Below, piece after piece: positions 11,501-22,700 of a DNA stretch of 64,000 nucleotides. Position 1 is the stretch's first letter. Each line of letters starts with the position of its first letter. The notes beneath the pieces were generated by a model, which was given only the letters and a program-made list of their open reading frames with translations, had not been told where the DNA came from and ran no database searches. This DNA is from [Phialemoniopsis] sp. UDSM-2020 (lineage: Eukaryota; Ascomycota; Sordariomycetes; Thyridiales; Thyridiaceae): NCBI GenBank assembly GCA_018873225.1, contig JAEILZ010000005.1, forward strand, positions 2,418,001 through 2,482,000, written 5' to 3'. Position numbers and translations under genes: made by a program.

Positions 11501-12197
11501 CATTGCTTTTATCACTGGGCACAAGGTGCATCTTGGTCGAAGTTCCCTTGTACGCCAGCAACTCAGAATTACCAAAGATGCAGCTTGAGAACCCGGCCAG
11601 TTCCTCTGTGTACTCGCGATAAGCACGCTGCGACTCGGACTCCACGCGAGGCTGAGCTCGGCTCTGGATCGAGCGGCGTCGATCGAAAGCGCCATGCCTC
11701 TGGGGGCTACCAGGCTGTATGATCACCGGCCTCGCAGAATGGCCCATACTAGGCTTGCGTGGCGAGGTCGGGACTCTGCGCGACTCTGGCAGGTTCACGT
11801 GTGCCAAACCAGTGGTGGTGGACGACCGTTCCGATATGGGCGAGGTAGGAACAGGCGGTGGTGGCTGGCTATCATACAGTAGAGTAGCCGGCATGGAGCT
11901 CAAGGCGTCCTGCATGATGAGAACACGCACGTCGCGCGTGTCTAGGTCTATATCGCCCTCATAGTCGAATGCGTCGGCAGTCGAGGCGGCTAAGTGAGTC
12001 GAGGGCGTGGATAGAGGAAAGACCTGGTCGTTTCGGTGCTGGAAAAGAGCCTGGGCGTCTGGAAACAGGAGGTTCCGGGTGTGGATATCTTCCTGAACAG
12101 ACTCAAGGGATGAGATTGGCTTGGAGGGCCCTGCCGGTGTAGCCGGTGTCGGCGCGACCGGCGCGGTCGACGTCAGGTTGAAGAGTTTCCCTAGCAT
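8532..12197 (-). CDS. Folliculin-interacting protein (FNIP/Lst4)-like, DENN-fold
   Basis: Single exon, 1221 residues, ATG at 12197. The N-terminal FNIP signature is present: RDVRVLIMQDALSS then LLYDS (88-110), and a second block SCIFGNSELLAYKGTSTKMH (about 204-222) matching the FNIP 'FGS..YKGS..K.H' segment. A longin/DENN-like stretch follows (YAVALIINLP; AITQHWDIIMRTLTHMQSA; a Trp-rich block WSIWREEARWVARW), separated by long Ser-rich disordered loops. FNIP/Lst4 pairs with folliculin/Lst7. The complex acts at the vacuole or lysosome as GAP for RagC/Gtr2, telling TORC1 about amino acids. The length is close to mammalian FNIPs and larger than yeast Lst4. The assignment rests on recalled motifs rather than an alignment; another DENN protein is the main alternative. 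Confidence 0.75.
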   Translation of the reverse strand: MLGKLFNLTSTAPVAPTPATPAGPSKPISSLESVQEDIHTRNLLFPDAQALFQHRNDQVFPLSTPSTHLAASTADAFDYEGDIDLDTRDVRVLIMQDALSSMPATLLYDSQPPPPVPTSPISERSSTTTGLAHVNLPESRRVPTSPRKPSMGHSARPVIIQPGSPQRHGAFDRRRSIQSRAQPRVESESQRAYREYTEELAGFSSCIFGNSELLAYKGTSTKMHLVPSDKSNDFASPLPGDGRGSFGRASMRSSKLSQSFSSEAVFPNPNTGSPSAALRNGDRKKVLITRLFPVSLPSDDDDMVTPHSRFSEDSSGYPFPQYGEDAKAKKKKPQPKQKRTPMYAVALIINLPQGYSQPSSAAPSKPNFRGPGSYTEQDSFPSSFGSARRSGWTMVGTDSLDASYTSDIEDRIDAITQHWDIIMRTLTHMQSAVAAILYSMLKHADLASPDPFPASISSHISRTPSLSGRRSEDGGSTKPPKSNAKLISLFPNCLIDNERIKAEVEVARSRIVNGLRATRVITGQNRWSIWREEARWVARWAAEKEQAPFFYNLLTGFLATHTDWLQALSPAWYRRRHLQQQKAKGDEDTSLPARTIIVSQDKMAARRLVFLLSAFLPANQQLPTMRMHRPSTSTSWGAGFSQSPPSFVVPILKEESLRRKINRRSGLRRASHSRSASMQGPNPRSSGVPVHLAHLAMERGHERRASDASSIRTTNLPITGGDYTSRKSSTATTATIAPEPTIPHFATLQRAETTGSHIRPGSASSAAADDLKRTLRRGDSVGHASLASTDSRGSSRWGSVISGLWNGRRRPSTDITAQTRDSLDSRDSTTSSPTKSHRKRASLSQMVKEAQILESVDKPQYSDPSPRTSRDLLRTTGLGHDSADLRQGRVSEQFQRTPDPSGAFESPVKTSINAEDGVIDVDVPFPEYITSFETAVSSPSSSGYLSTPGLGNGLEAFEQSCRVAIDGDVPLNVAGWLQSYHPDFVLQAIPPPNGDLFEHIRDSLRAEPSPPLSSYSMSVESQHERWVDISNVVVADTTNFTITRIRYRRLIKPVMHNDRRTPSVAGSYNRYGSLQVTPLFSPYEVQLEEEFIEEPVASLDDVLIEAVEKVIAHSNDLSKVSSTCSSRSASIRRDRSNSASTGSDEPGLPRQLGVTSAPHEVPRAECKTVVLSALEEIVREVIEKREKQNHAGEEEHKRVHEKESSLRRAVRVWMENVEMGE

Positions 12198-14806
12198 CTC
12201 TGGGTACCTTCGGTAGGAAGAGGCATGAGGGAGGTTTCAAACAGGCTGAAGGAAGCTCACTGTGCCCAGCCTGAGCTCAACATCTTTGGTAGTGAGGAGC
12301 GAAGACGTAAGTGCATGGCGGGGCGCGTGGTGTTGTTCTGTTTCTTCCGTGACGTGCTTGCCACTACTGAAGGAATAGAAGGCAAGATGAGTCGTCGGAT
12401 TGCTTTTTCCTGCCCAATACCATGAAGCAGGCTGCGCAGTGAGTAAAACGAGTTCGTGAGGGGTTCCAGAGTTAAATGATGAGGTGTCGCATGAGTGGTA
12501 GTCTAAGCCTTTCAACGAGCTTGAATGAGATGAACTCTAATTCGTAGCTGACCACTCCGTTCCTGGACTAGATCACCGACGATCGTCTAGGTGTTATTGC
12601 TGGAAGCAAAACAGAATATGAAGCAAGACGAAGATATCAGGTTATATCTCAGGTGCTTTCATTCGCGCTCGTGAATGTAAAGGCCAGAGTGGATATGACG
12701 CATGCGACGGGTTGCTAGCATGAGAGCGGAAGCCGAGGGTATCAGTTGTCCGGGCCGACTGTCCTCGAGGCAAAGTAGATGATGGTTCAGAGTCCAGACG
12801 GAGAGCAGCTCGAGTAAAAGAGCAGGTTTGAAAAGTAGTAACGGGCCTGCAGCCGGAGGACTCGTAGAGCGGTTCGGCTCTGGCAGAATGAGTATGTCTC
12901 TGCGCTTCGCAGAGAGCCGTGGGTTACAGTAGAGTATGGAGGGATGACGGTCTGCCGGTGCGGTGCGACCAGCCTTCTAGACCATCCGCCGTGTCTGCGT
13001 CAGGAAATGCAGAAAGGATAAAATGGGCAGCCCAGCAGCGCGGAAAGGCGGCGCATGTAGGGTGTTTATCCAGAGCAGCAGGATCGAGAGAGAGTCGAGG
13101 GAAGAGAAAATGCGGTGTAGGTCTGGTCTGGGTGGTGCGCAAGTGAGGGCAGCACGAGCAGAGGGTGGTGTTCAAGGTTGAAGGCGGTCCCGGCCCCAGG
13201 AGCAGCGAGACCCAGCGGCGGCGGCAACGCCAAACACCAACAGCGAGTGACCTGGGCCGCTAGTACTGGGTACGCCTGGGCCTGGTTCCAGAAAGCGCCC
13301 CGTCATTCGGTGGAGTTTAGTGGGCTTAGTGGGCTGGCCTTGGATAGCTTGGTGGATCCCATTGTGACGATTGGGTCCTGTCAGCAGTACCAGTACAAGC
13401 ACCTCGCGATCTCGTTTCCGCCAGCTTGGTCGACCATCCCACAAGCTGGAGAGCTCTCCTCCCTCAAGACCAGGTGGATAGGTACTTATATCGCATTCGT
13501 TCTTGTTGGCCGGCTGTAAATGTTGCATGCTGTCCAACAAACACCATAGAGCGAGCCAATCCTACTGGAGAGGCATTCTCAGCCATTTACCTGCTAAGTA
13601 GGTCGGTAGTATCAAATCAGACCGACATGTGATTATCTGTCGATGTATAACCAAGATGCTTGTGTTTGTCATCCAACCATCCGTCCATCCACTCATGCCG
13701 CCTGCAAAGCACACGTCCACGACCATATCTCAGCCACGCCAGTGTCGCTTCGCACGATACAATCCCGCTCCCCCTTGAAGCCGTTAATCAAGTCTTCAAT
13801 ATGTTGCCGCACTCTCAGGCTCCGAAACCACTGCCAAGCGACCAGAAAGGCCCGAAGTCGAATCAACCCAGGCTCGGGGTCGCATCCCGGAATGAGTGCT
13901 TGTCAAGTGACAAGACATGCCCCGTCATACCCCATTCCTTTACCAGGATTGACATGACGGCCTCTACAAAAGCTAGCTGCGGGCATCGTGGCTTTTTGGC
14001 GTGCTACTCATGCTGATGTTTGCGTGCATCGTGAAGCGGTGAGTATGACGACCGGCAATGCCCACCAATCATCCAGCACGCAGATAGCGACTTATCTTCC
14101 ACTCGCATCAAGTACTGTTTGCTGCCGGCGATATTGCCAGGACAAGGTAATATTATTACTCGGGGCGCAGACCCAGCGGTGAGGGTGAGTCTCCAGTACC
14201 ACCATCGTAGCAGGGTAAGAGGAGCAAGGTTCCTCTCTCTCTCCGGCCGGGGAGGGAAGAAGAACTGCTGCTGGTCCTTTCAAGGTTTGTCTCAACTCGT
14301 TCATGATTGAGATCTTCGACTCTCTTAGTTTTCTGAGATGTTATAGAATGCCAGCCCTTGAATCGCTCTCCCGCCGATATTAAACACGATCTACATTCCT
14401 GTCAAAAGGACAGCCATGGGGAACGGGACTTTGTACGAAGTAGAGGTTGGAGCTTTCCCAAACCAAACTCTAACCTTCGATCCCTGTGGTCATACTTTGA
14501 ACACCTCTGAAGAATCCGTCCTCAGAAGCCAGACAAACCAGACATCTTTTCATAATGTGCAAGGTGCTACCTTGATTTCCGTGCAGCAAGAGTGGGGATC
14601 CCAGCTGACTTGGTGAATGGGCAGTCGAATGGAACAACTGCGCCAGACAGGGACTGGGTCCCAAGCCCGTCTTCTTGGTAGCGTCGACTAAAGTCCCTCT
14701 TACACCCACAGCGGCCGGTATTCTTCGACAAGGACCCATATTGGGCAGCTCTACTCCGTACTCCGTAGCTGTCTGGGCCAGGCTGGCCCTCACTCCCCAT
14801 TCTACT

Positions 14807-14830
14807 GTACGTACGTATGTACGTACATAC
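14807..14830. repeat. Palindromic GTAC/TACGTA run
   Basis: 24 bases of alternating gtac/gtat units, nearly self-complementary, sitting in a gene-free region. Probably simple sequence. Confidence 0.6.
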
Positions 14831-16171
14831 AGACTTAAATCCGCCTTTTTGCATGTGTGCGCGTGTGGGCACAATTGGTGCGGGTGATGAGCCCCAACAG
14901 CTCTGCTGGCCCCGGGACGCAGTGAAACGGTCGCGCATGATGAAAAGCGACTGCTGTGTACTTAAGAACTTATCTGCGCAGAGCTTTAAAGTTGCATTGC
15001 ATCCGCCTATCTGGCAATCCATGGAGCGCCATCACGTCATAAGTCGCACCTCCTAGCGAAGGGCGAGATACGAAGTAACTCCTGTCTCTCAAGAAAAAGA
15101 AACGTGAGCGAACTCCGCTTAAGTGATTTCTCCATTCCCTTTCGGGATGGGAATCTCAAAATGCCAAAGATACTAGGGAGGCGGGAGGTATGTACAGTGA
15201 CTGATCGACAGCAGCGGTAGCCGAGCTTGCGTCTTCTCTAATGGCTTTCTTTGCTTTTTCTTCTCAGCTTTCTTCAGGGGACCAGATCCCATGCCCAGGT
15301 TCCGTTTCGACTATGATATGTAGGGACTCGGCAGTCTACCTTAACCTAGTTCTGAGACCAACTCCTCGGTTCCTTCAGCGGCGTCCGCTAGATCGCGAAT
15401 TAAATCCTAAACACGAAGACAGCTTCCCTTAAGCCCTCCGATAACATTCCGAGCACTAACCTGGTATGTACAGCTAACGCTTCAAGAGACCAAGCTTGAC
15501 TAATTATGGCTTCCGAATTCCGAAGCCAGAGACCAGAACGGATGGGCGCCAAGAACCAGTACGGGAGCTACCATTACTACAAGTAATACCCAACCAAGAA
15601 CGAAGTGCCTCTGGTGATTCTTTCGCCGCCATGCTCCAAAAGTAGGTGGGCAAAATCGGAGAAGGTATCTTCAGCCGTTTTACTGATCAGCTCAGTCCCC
15701 TCCACCACCGACGTCAACGGGCCGCGGGACGCCCACATGGCTTTTAACCGGAACCCCTGAATTAGGTACATCGTTACGTCGTCCATCACACAAAACCCTG
15801 TAATCAACGACCCCTACAAGAGAAATGAAGGTAATGACTTCACAGGCACACAGGTCAGAGCGTTGAGCAGGCATCGTGCAGGATCGCATCGAGCGCTGGC
15901 CTTCTTTTCCTTCTTTTGCTGCGACGGATCGGCCCTCGCCGCTATCCTAGCATGATCAAAATCTGACAGGTCGCAATACCATGCTTTTCTTGTGTTGCGT
16001 CGACACAGTTTCGTCTCCGTGCGCTACCCCGGCCAGTGCGACATCGACATCACGGATATGCATAAGCCACAAGCCAGAAGCAGGATGCTGCCCATCCATT
16101 CTTCACCGCAACTTTGCAATCCCGCACACCCTGAAAAGCAACGCAACGGGCGGCTGGGTGCTTTCTTCTTC

Positions 16172-16185
16172 TTTTTTTTTTTTTT
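16172..16185. repeat. T14 homopolymer
   Basis: Fourteen T in a row after a CTT-rich lead-in. Low-complexity sequence in non-coding DNA. Confidence 0.8.
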
Positions 16186-16809
16186 GTCCGTGTTGTCTCT
16201 ATCTCCTCAAGCCCCTTCCCTAGTCAACATGGAGATTGGGCAATGACCTACCGTAGGCACAGAAACTTCCAGGAAAATTGGCTAAATTGGAAGAATGGAG
16301 GACTATTCCGCTTGGCCGCTCCGGAGTTTCCAGACATTGTGACTTGTCGAAGATGGGTGTAGGTTAGGAAGCAGACGGGTTGGACTACGCAAGTAAGTAT
16401 TGCAGAAAGCAGCCGTTGTACATTCATTGCTGTCGGAGGAAGATCTATCTACAGTGTGTACCCTGTACACTCTCTCCTCACCCACATTCGAAAACCCCCA
16501 CACAGTTTAGTCGAAGACCCCCACGTCCGCTGGTGGCATGTGATCACCTCCTCAGGCCTATTATATCTTGTTCACCAGGGCCATTGCATCGGGGACCCTA
16601 ATTGCAGTATCCCTGGTCCTCTCAAACTCCTCCAAAGGTGCCACGTTCAGCCAGGACTGGCTGGAAGTCAAATGCTGAGGTGGCAGCATGACTTTACTAT
16701 GGCGTTGTGATGTCGCTACATCCGAAACGAGACTCGTCACCGAAGGCGATCGAAGGCGACGATCATCCAGCGCATCGCCGAACGATCATGTTGCTGGCTC
16801 GCCCATCTT

Positions 16810-18397
16810 TCACTTACAGCACATGAGATCCTCGCAGAGGCTGCCACACAATATCTGGCACTCTGTACTTTCGAGTTTCCTTCTGCGCAGCGAGGACGCC
16901 ATGGAAGCAACGCCGGACGCGGATGAGGCGCCGCGGTCCCCATCGCGGCTTGCCGCAGCGATGACTTGCTGAGGGACGGCCACCTCGGGCTGGAGGGTCG
17001 CAGAGTGAATGCCGTACGCGTGTAGACATTCGCTCACAGTGCGGGCTTTCGCCATAAAACTGCTGATACTCTGGTCCTCGACAACGACATGTGCGGAGGC
17101 AATGGCCTTCTTCTGATCCAGTCGCCAGATGTGCAACTCGTGAATGGACTCGATACCCTCGATCTATACTCCGAGGGTCAGTACTGTACCAGAAGAACCA
17201 TACAGGAGCGATCCTACCTTCTCGAGATCATGCTTGACGTCTTCCAGATTTACACCGCGAGGAGCGCTCTGGAGCAGGATTGTACCACTATTCTTGACGA
17301 GCGGGATCGCCGAGATGAGGATCATGAAGGCGATGCCGACGCTGGTTCCAGGGTCTGCGTAGAAACGGGCATCATAGTCGGTAAGCCAGATGACAAGCGC
17401 CGAGATGATGACGCCTATGTTGTTGATTGCATCTCCGATAACGTGAACCAAGACACCAAGCATGCCGAGGTCATGGCCAGGACTCTTAAGCTTGGCAACA
17501 TTGTGGCGATGCTCAGCATGTGGTCGAGGCAGCTTTGGACACGTTAGTCAGCCATGCAACACGACCTTGATCGCCGGCTCAATCTCACCTCGATGGACTG
17601 CCCGTTAGTATTATCGGCAGTGGGTGCCTGGTCTAGACTATCAGCACCTCCTGGTGGGCCGTGATCGTGCTCTGTCCAAGTTCCAAGGGTCAGCTGGAGA
17701 GCATTCGGCAGACTCGAAAGAGTGGCAAGACCTACCATGGAGGAATGCGGCGCTAATAATATTCAAAGCCAGACCAACGCAGCCCATGATGAGAACGAGC
17801 TTCGGGTTTTCAACATCTAGTGACGCAATTAGACGAAATGCCCGTCACAGAGTTGGAGTTTCAAGACACTTACGCTCCAGCGATATGAACCTCTCGATCG
17901 ACTGGAGGAAAATACTAATACCCAGAGCGAACAAGAACACGCCATTGAAGAAGGCCCCGAGAAGTCTGGCTCGTGCCCACCCGAATGACAGGTCTTGAGG
18001 AGAGTTGCTACGCTCTGAGATCTGTGAGGTGTTGTCAGTGGGCTGGCAGTGAATAACTGTGAGAAGATTGACATACAATTATGGCAACGAGAGCAACTAT
18101 GAAGCCGATCAGGTCGTTCATCTGCCTGCCTGTTAGATCAAACACGCTTCCTGCAAGGATGGACTTGCAATGGTTAGATAGGTGGCAGTATGAAAGGGCC
18201 CTTACATAATGAAAGGCATCGGCCAACAACGCCAATGACCTCGTAAGAAAGGCAACTGCATGCGAAGGTTACCACATATATTACAGCTTGGCACTATGAT
18301 CTGCGCTTAGCTTACTTGCAATTTCGGCAACGAAGAACGAGAAGGAAATGCCAATCGTGACCAAAAGCCTCTTCTTCGGGGTAAGTTTGAACCCCAT
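16810..18397 (-). CDS. zrc1: Cation diffusion facilitator zinc transporter (ZRC1/COT1 type)
   Basis: Eight coding exons on the minus strand: 18316-18397, 18206-18255, 18077-18121, 17874-18021, 17736-17816, 17589-17671, 17218-17532 and 16810-17163. They join in frame to 385 residues. All introns are 55-80 bases with canonical ends, although one acceptor (before 17532) is AAG. The spliced protein has both zinc-site motifs of CDF antiporters: HYMND (His43, Asp47) in TM2 and HVIGD (His193, Asp197) in TM5. A short His-rich loop (HEHDHG, HAEHRH) lies between TM4 and TM5, and a cytosolic C-terminal domain contains SIHELHIWRLD. These proteins load Zn2+ (and Co2+) into the vacuole or secretory organelles in exchange for protons. 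The His loop is shorter than in yeast Zrc1. It is divergently transcribed from IML1. Confidence 0.9.
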
Positions 18398-19709
18398 GTT
18401 GATACTGTCTGGGTTGGATGCTTGGTGAATGCTTGCTAGTTGTGGCACCTAGTTGTGGCTCTGTAGGCCGGGATGATACTGACTCTAGAATCCAGAGACA
18501 ATGGTCCTGAATACCAAGGTTACCAGAGCTTAAATACTTGGTGATGAAGCCCGTCGGGAACGCAGCAACAACTGTCAAGTACGTCGCTAGTTTGCTAAAC
18601 ACCAAGTGATTGCCGGCCCGAAACGCGGATTGTGGCAGGAGACAACGGATCGAGTTGCAAGTTTGCCGTCGACCAAACGGTCCTATGAGATCGTGCAAGT
18701 GGACGAGCTCTTTGAAATAGAAGGGAGATACTAGCAAGCACGACGAACAAAAGGGGAAAGGGGTTCGTAAGTCTGATAAATAAAAGTTGGCACCTCGAGA
18801 GCTCAAAGTACCGAACCTGGTTGAGTGATCCGGGACGCAGACATTTCTCATGTAATGTTGCCTCACCTCCGCGGCGACTTTTGCCTAAGGGAAGCGGCGA
18901 CATATGATCCAAGTCTGTGCTCGCACCAAGAGTCATGCAACAAACAAACATTTTTGCCATCGTGTGGAATCTCCGCGGCGAGAATAGGCGCTAAAGGAGA
19001 CCGCTGGAATCGGGGAACACTCCATCTTCCATCTTCCATCCAATCCACAAACACAAAGCGACTCCCAGCATGTGCAAGTAGTTTTGACCTGCGCTCACCG
19101 GTGATTTGGCGAGAGTTCGCTTCGGTGGTGTTCTCAGATTATGTTTGCTGGCCCGGAGGACTTGGGGTTAGCCGCAAACAAGCGAGTTGACAATCCTGCT
19201 GTGCTTTCACTCAGAGTTCTACGGAACGATCGGGTCTGACATGAAGCTGCCTTAGATGCTCATCGGTTTACTCGTTTGTAAGAGCGCGCTCAAGCCCCGT
19301 GCGTCATCTTGAAACGATGACATCTGGACGGACTTGAATGTGAGATCGGTACCTGCTCGCACGACAGTGTACGGAGTAGGTAGAGGTAAAGTCCCTAGGT
19401 AGTGGGGTAAGCCGGCATCGTCCCGCTTGTCACTGTAATTATGGGGGCCAAAGGCGGTGACCAGGTCGAGCTTGGCGTCGCGACCTGCGCGACCAGAGCT
19501 TCCCAAGGTTCCGTCATTCTGCCAGTGCGCATGGATCAACATCCTCCTTCTTGCCCATCGCGGTCTGAACTCTCAGCTCTCAATTGTCGTCTACCGCATT
19601 TGTGCCTGTTCTCGCTTGCCGATGCTGCAAACCTAAGCAACAGGTAGCCCCAAGATGGTCAAGTAACCCAGTGATTTGCCTGTCTGCTGGTGCCACACAG
19701 AGTTCCGCA
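18398..19709. promoter_or_regulatory. Divergent promoter region, zinc transporter / IML1
   Basis: About 1.3 kb between two divergent starts. No gene was recognised inside. A possible IML1 5'-untranslated intron (donor at about 19644, acceptor CACACAG ending 19700) would explain the spacing just before the ATG. Individual factor sites cannot be assigned by eye. Confidence 0.45.
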
Positions 19710-22700
19710 ATGCCGCTGTCCCGCAATGGTTCATCCTCGCCAGCGCCCCGAAGGGCTCCGCACTGGTCGTCACACCTTCGCCAATTCAGCCGGTCGAGCC
19801 TAGACAAACATCAAGACGGGCCCAGGTCCCCAGATACAGTGTCCAGTCACTCGACAGTCCGCGAGCTTCCCCAGGTGAAGCGAGGTGGCCTGGAGCGAAA
19901 ATGTGTCGTTACCGTGAACGAGTCTTTCGTCAGCGAGGATGTGATGCTCAACCTGGACCTCTTCGACCACGAGGTCAAGCCTGGCACCTTGATGGCTATC
20001 AATATTCTTTCTGAGAAACCATCCTACGGGAGCCTGCGGCGACAGTCATCACAAGAGCACTGGCAGAACCAATCAATCCCCGAGCCGCCCAGCAGCGATG
20101 TCATCGACGCAAGCCGCTACTTGTTCATTGCCCAGGACATGCCGAAGGACCTCAAAACGAGGTATCCCAAGATTGAGCTTTATGTCGCTAAGCGGATAGC
20201 CGACGCCTTTGGCCTGAAGAATGGAGCAAGCGTAACCCTGACTCCCGTACGTTCAACTGCGCACTTTTGTCATCAGCACAAGCTGCTAACGCATGATATT
20301 AGGTTGATGGCAGTAACCCCGCCATCGAGGCATCGCACGTTGAGCTCTCTTTCAAGGACCAATATCTCTCGAGATCAGACATGTGGCGGCTTACAAGGAC
20401 AGAGCTAGCCGAAAGGACTGTTTACAAGGGTCAATCGATACTATTCCTTGGCACTATCAAAGCGAGGATCACAGCCGTCTTTGTGGAGGGTCGCAAGGTT
20501 CAGTCTGCATACTTTGGATCCAACACAAAGCCAGTCTTTCGGAGCGAGTCCGCACGATATGTCTTGTTCATCCAGATGTCCCGCGAAATGTGGGACTTCG
20601 ACTCGGACGGCTCGGGCGAAATCATGTTCAACAAGGTGGTCAATGGCTTCCTGCCAGCCCTCTTCAAGAAGTGGGAGGCATTAAAGGTCAAACATCTCGT
20701 GAGCATTGCTATGTTCGCCCGCGTAGAGTATGATACCGGCTTAAGCACTGAGCTGGCTGAGAGCAACACTTTGGATGACTACTACACCGGCGTTCAGAGC
20801 TCCGGGAACAAGCGGCCATACAAAGACTTCTACCGCGTTGTGGTCAGTGAGATGGCCAGCGGTGAGTGGACCAAGATATTGTACCAGCTGAAGCGCGAAT
20901 TCAATTACTTTCGGCGTGATATCAACCTATATCATCAGACGGCGATGCAGTCGGACCTGTCGCCCACCTCTGATGATTTCGAGGCTAAGAAGTCGGCAAT
21001 ACACCAAATCAAGGCCGAGCCATCTTTGGCTATGTATGGGAACTTGTTGGAGGCCATCAATATGGCATCATCCTTGTTCGCTCACGACTACATCGACAGG
21101 GATCTGATGCGCACCGGCATCTCTGTCGCTGTAATCACTGCCGGGCCCGGTGTCTTTGAAGTCGAATATGATGCCTTGCTGAGGACGACGGAGGCACTGG
21201 TCGGCAATGGGCTCGGCATAGATCTGATCTGTGTTCCAAAGATGCCACTCCATTCCGTTCCCCTCTTCCGCTACCGGAACCCGCAGTATCGCGATGGTCG
21301 CAATGGACCCCGACCGCGGCTTTACCTGAGCTACGACAGCACACCCAAGCAGCAGACCCCCCTAGTCGGGAGCTATTCCAGTGTCGTGGGCTCATTCTCT
21401 CCTAGCAAGGCCACTGACATCACGATCAGGGGGGATTCCTTTTCCAGTCACCCAGCGAATGAGTGGTGCTTTGCTCTTCCGCAGTGGCTTCATGTCTCCT
21501 TTTGGGATGGAACGTCGGGTGACTCACTCTTCTACCAAGGCATCGCACTCTCTGTCTTCGAGAACATTGATCAGAAATCTCGGGATACATTTACCATCCG
21601 TTGTCGAATGTATGATCTGCAAATGAGGAGCGTGCTCGAGACAAATGAAATCGAGACCGCCCCTTTACACACCGACCCATACTTCCCTTCCAAGGCCATA
21701 CAGCCACTCAACACCCCAAGACCACGCCATACAGATTTTGAGGATATTCTAGTGATCCACCATAAAAGGATACCGGACACGCTCTACGACCATGTTTATG
21801 GCCAGAGGTTCGTCCCGGATAGACATGCAAACCCGCAGGAGAAAATGATATGGAGGCAACTCCGAGAATTTGACGAAGGTAGAGCACGCTTGCCAAAAAC
21901 GAGGCGTTCACGCGTTCACGTATCTGGTCGAGAGCTTGAGGAAGGAACTCGACGTCAGCTCATGGAAGACAGCACACTGTTCGGTACTTCGGTTGGAGAC
22001 CGTCGTTCCTCCGTATCAGCGCATTTGTCACCAAGCTTTACACAGAAGTCAGCCTCGGAAAGGCGGGAGTCTATGGTCAGCTTGCGAAAAGCTACCGATT
22101 TATTGAACGTTAAATCGACCGCATCTCCGGTCAAAGCCCCCAAGTTCATGCGCCAGATCAGTCTGGGTCAGCGCGGGTTTGGAATTGCCGCGCCGAAGGC
22201 TGCGTTGGCCGAGGTGAAGGCGGAGACAGTCGCCGCATCAAGATCTCCGGCTCCTGCTGCTCGCCCGGCTCCTGTGTCGAGAATGACGCCGACGAAGCCA
22301 CCAGCGCGGCCATCATCATCCCAAACTGCATCGAGTGCCACCAGTACGCCCTCGTCAGAGAAGCCCGACCCTCATGCCTATCCTTCGGCGATAAGCTCAC
22401 TCCGGGACGGCACACCTAGCCGACCCATCGTCATCAAAAGCGCCCAAGAGACGTTGGATGGCGCCAGTCAGATGACTTCCAGCTCCGTGCTAGCAACCAC
22501 AATGACGTCCAAAACTGTTACATCCCACGACCGCGACATACGATTTTCAAACGCTTTGCGCGCCGAGGAGGCGCAAAAGGCGGCTTCCAAGCTGTACAAC
22601 TCCAAATTGCTCGCCGATGCAATCCCTGAGCTTCCCTCGACACTATCTCCGACCGCAGCTCTGTCACCATGGTTGACTATTCTGAACCCGTCGAATCCTA

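Larger units (their letters stand above)
12198..16809. other. 4.6-kb gene-free region
   Basis: The longest empty stretch of the window. Frames are short and stop-rich on both strands, and none resembles a known family. It holds the promoter and leader of the FNIP-like gene (near 12200-12900) and the 3' flank of the zinc transporter. Small features are a TACGTA-rich palindromic run at 14807-14830, a repeated 'tactccg' unit at about 14755, and a T14 tract at 16172-16185. No transposase, reverse transcriptase or terminal repeats were seen. Confidence 0.55.

Noticed and set aside
14416..14616. 66-codon open frame with ATG
   Set aside because: No homology recognised, no splice partners, and similar frames occur by chance throughout the gap.
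15577..15889. Minus-strand fragment (TSVVEGTELISKTAEDTF) as a gene remnant
   Set aside because: Could not be linked to any family or extended by plausible exons. Chance frame is more likely.
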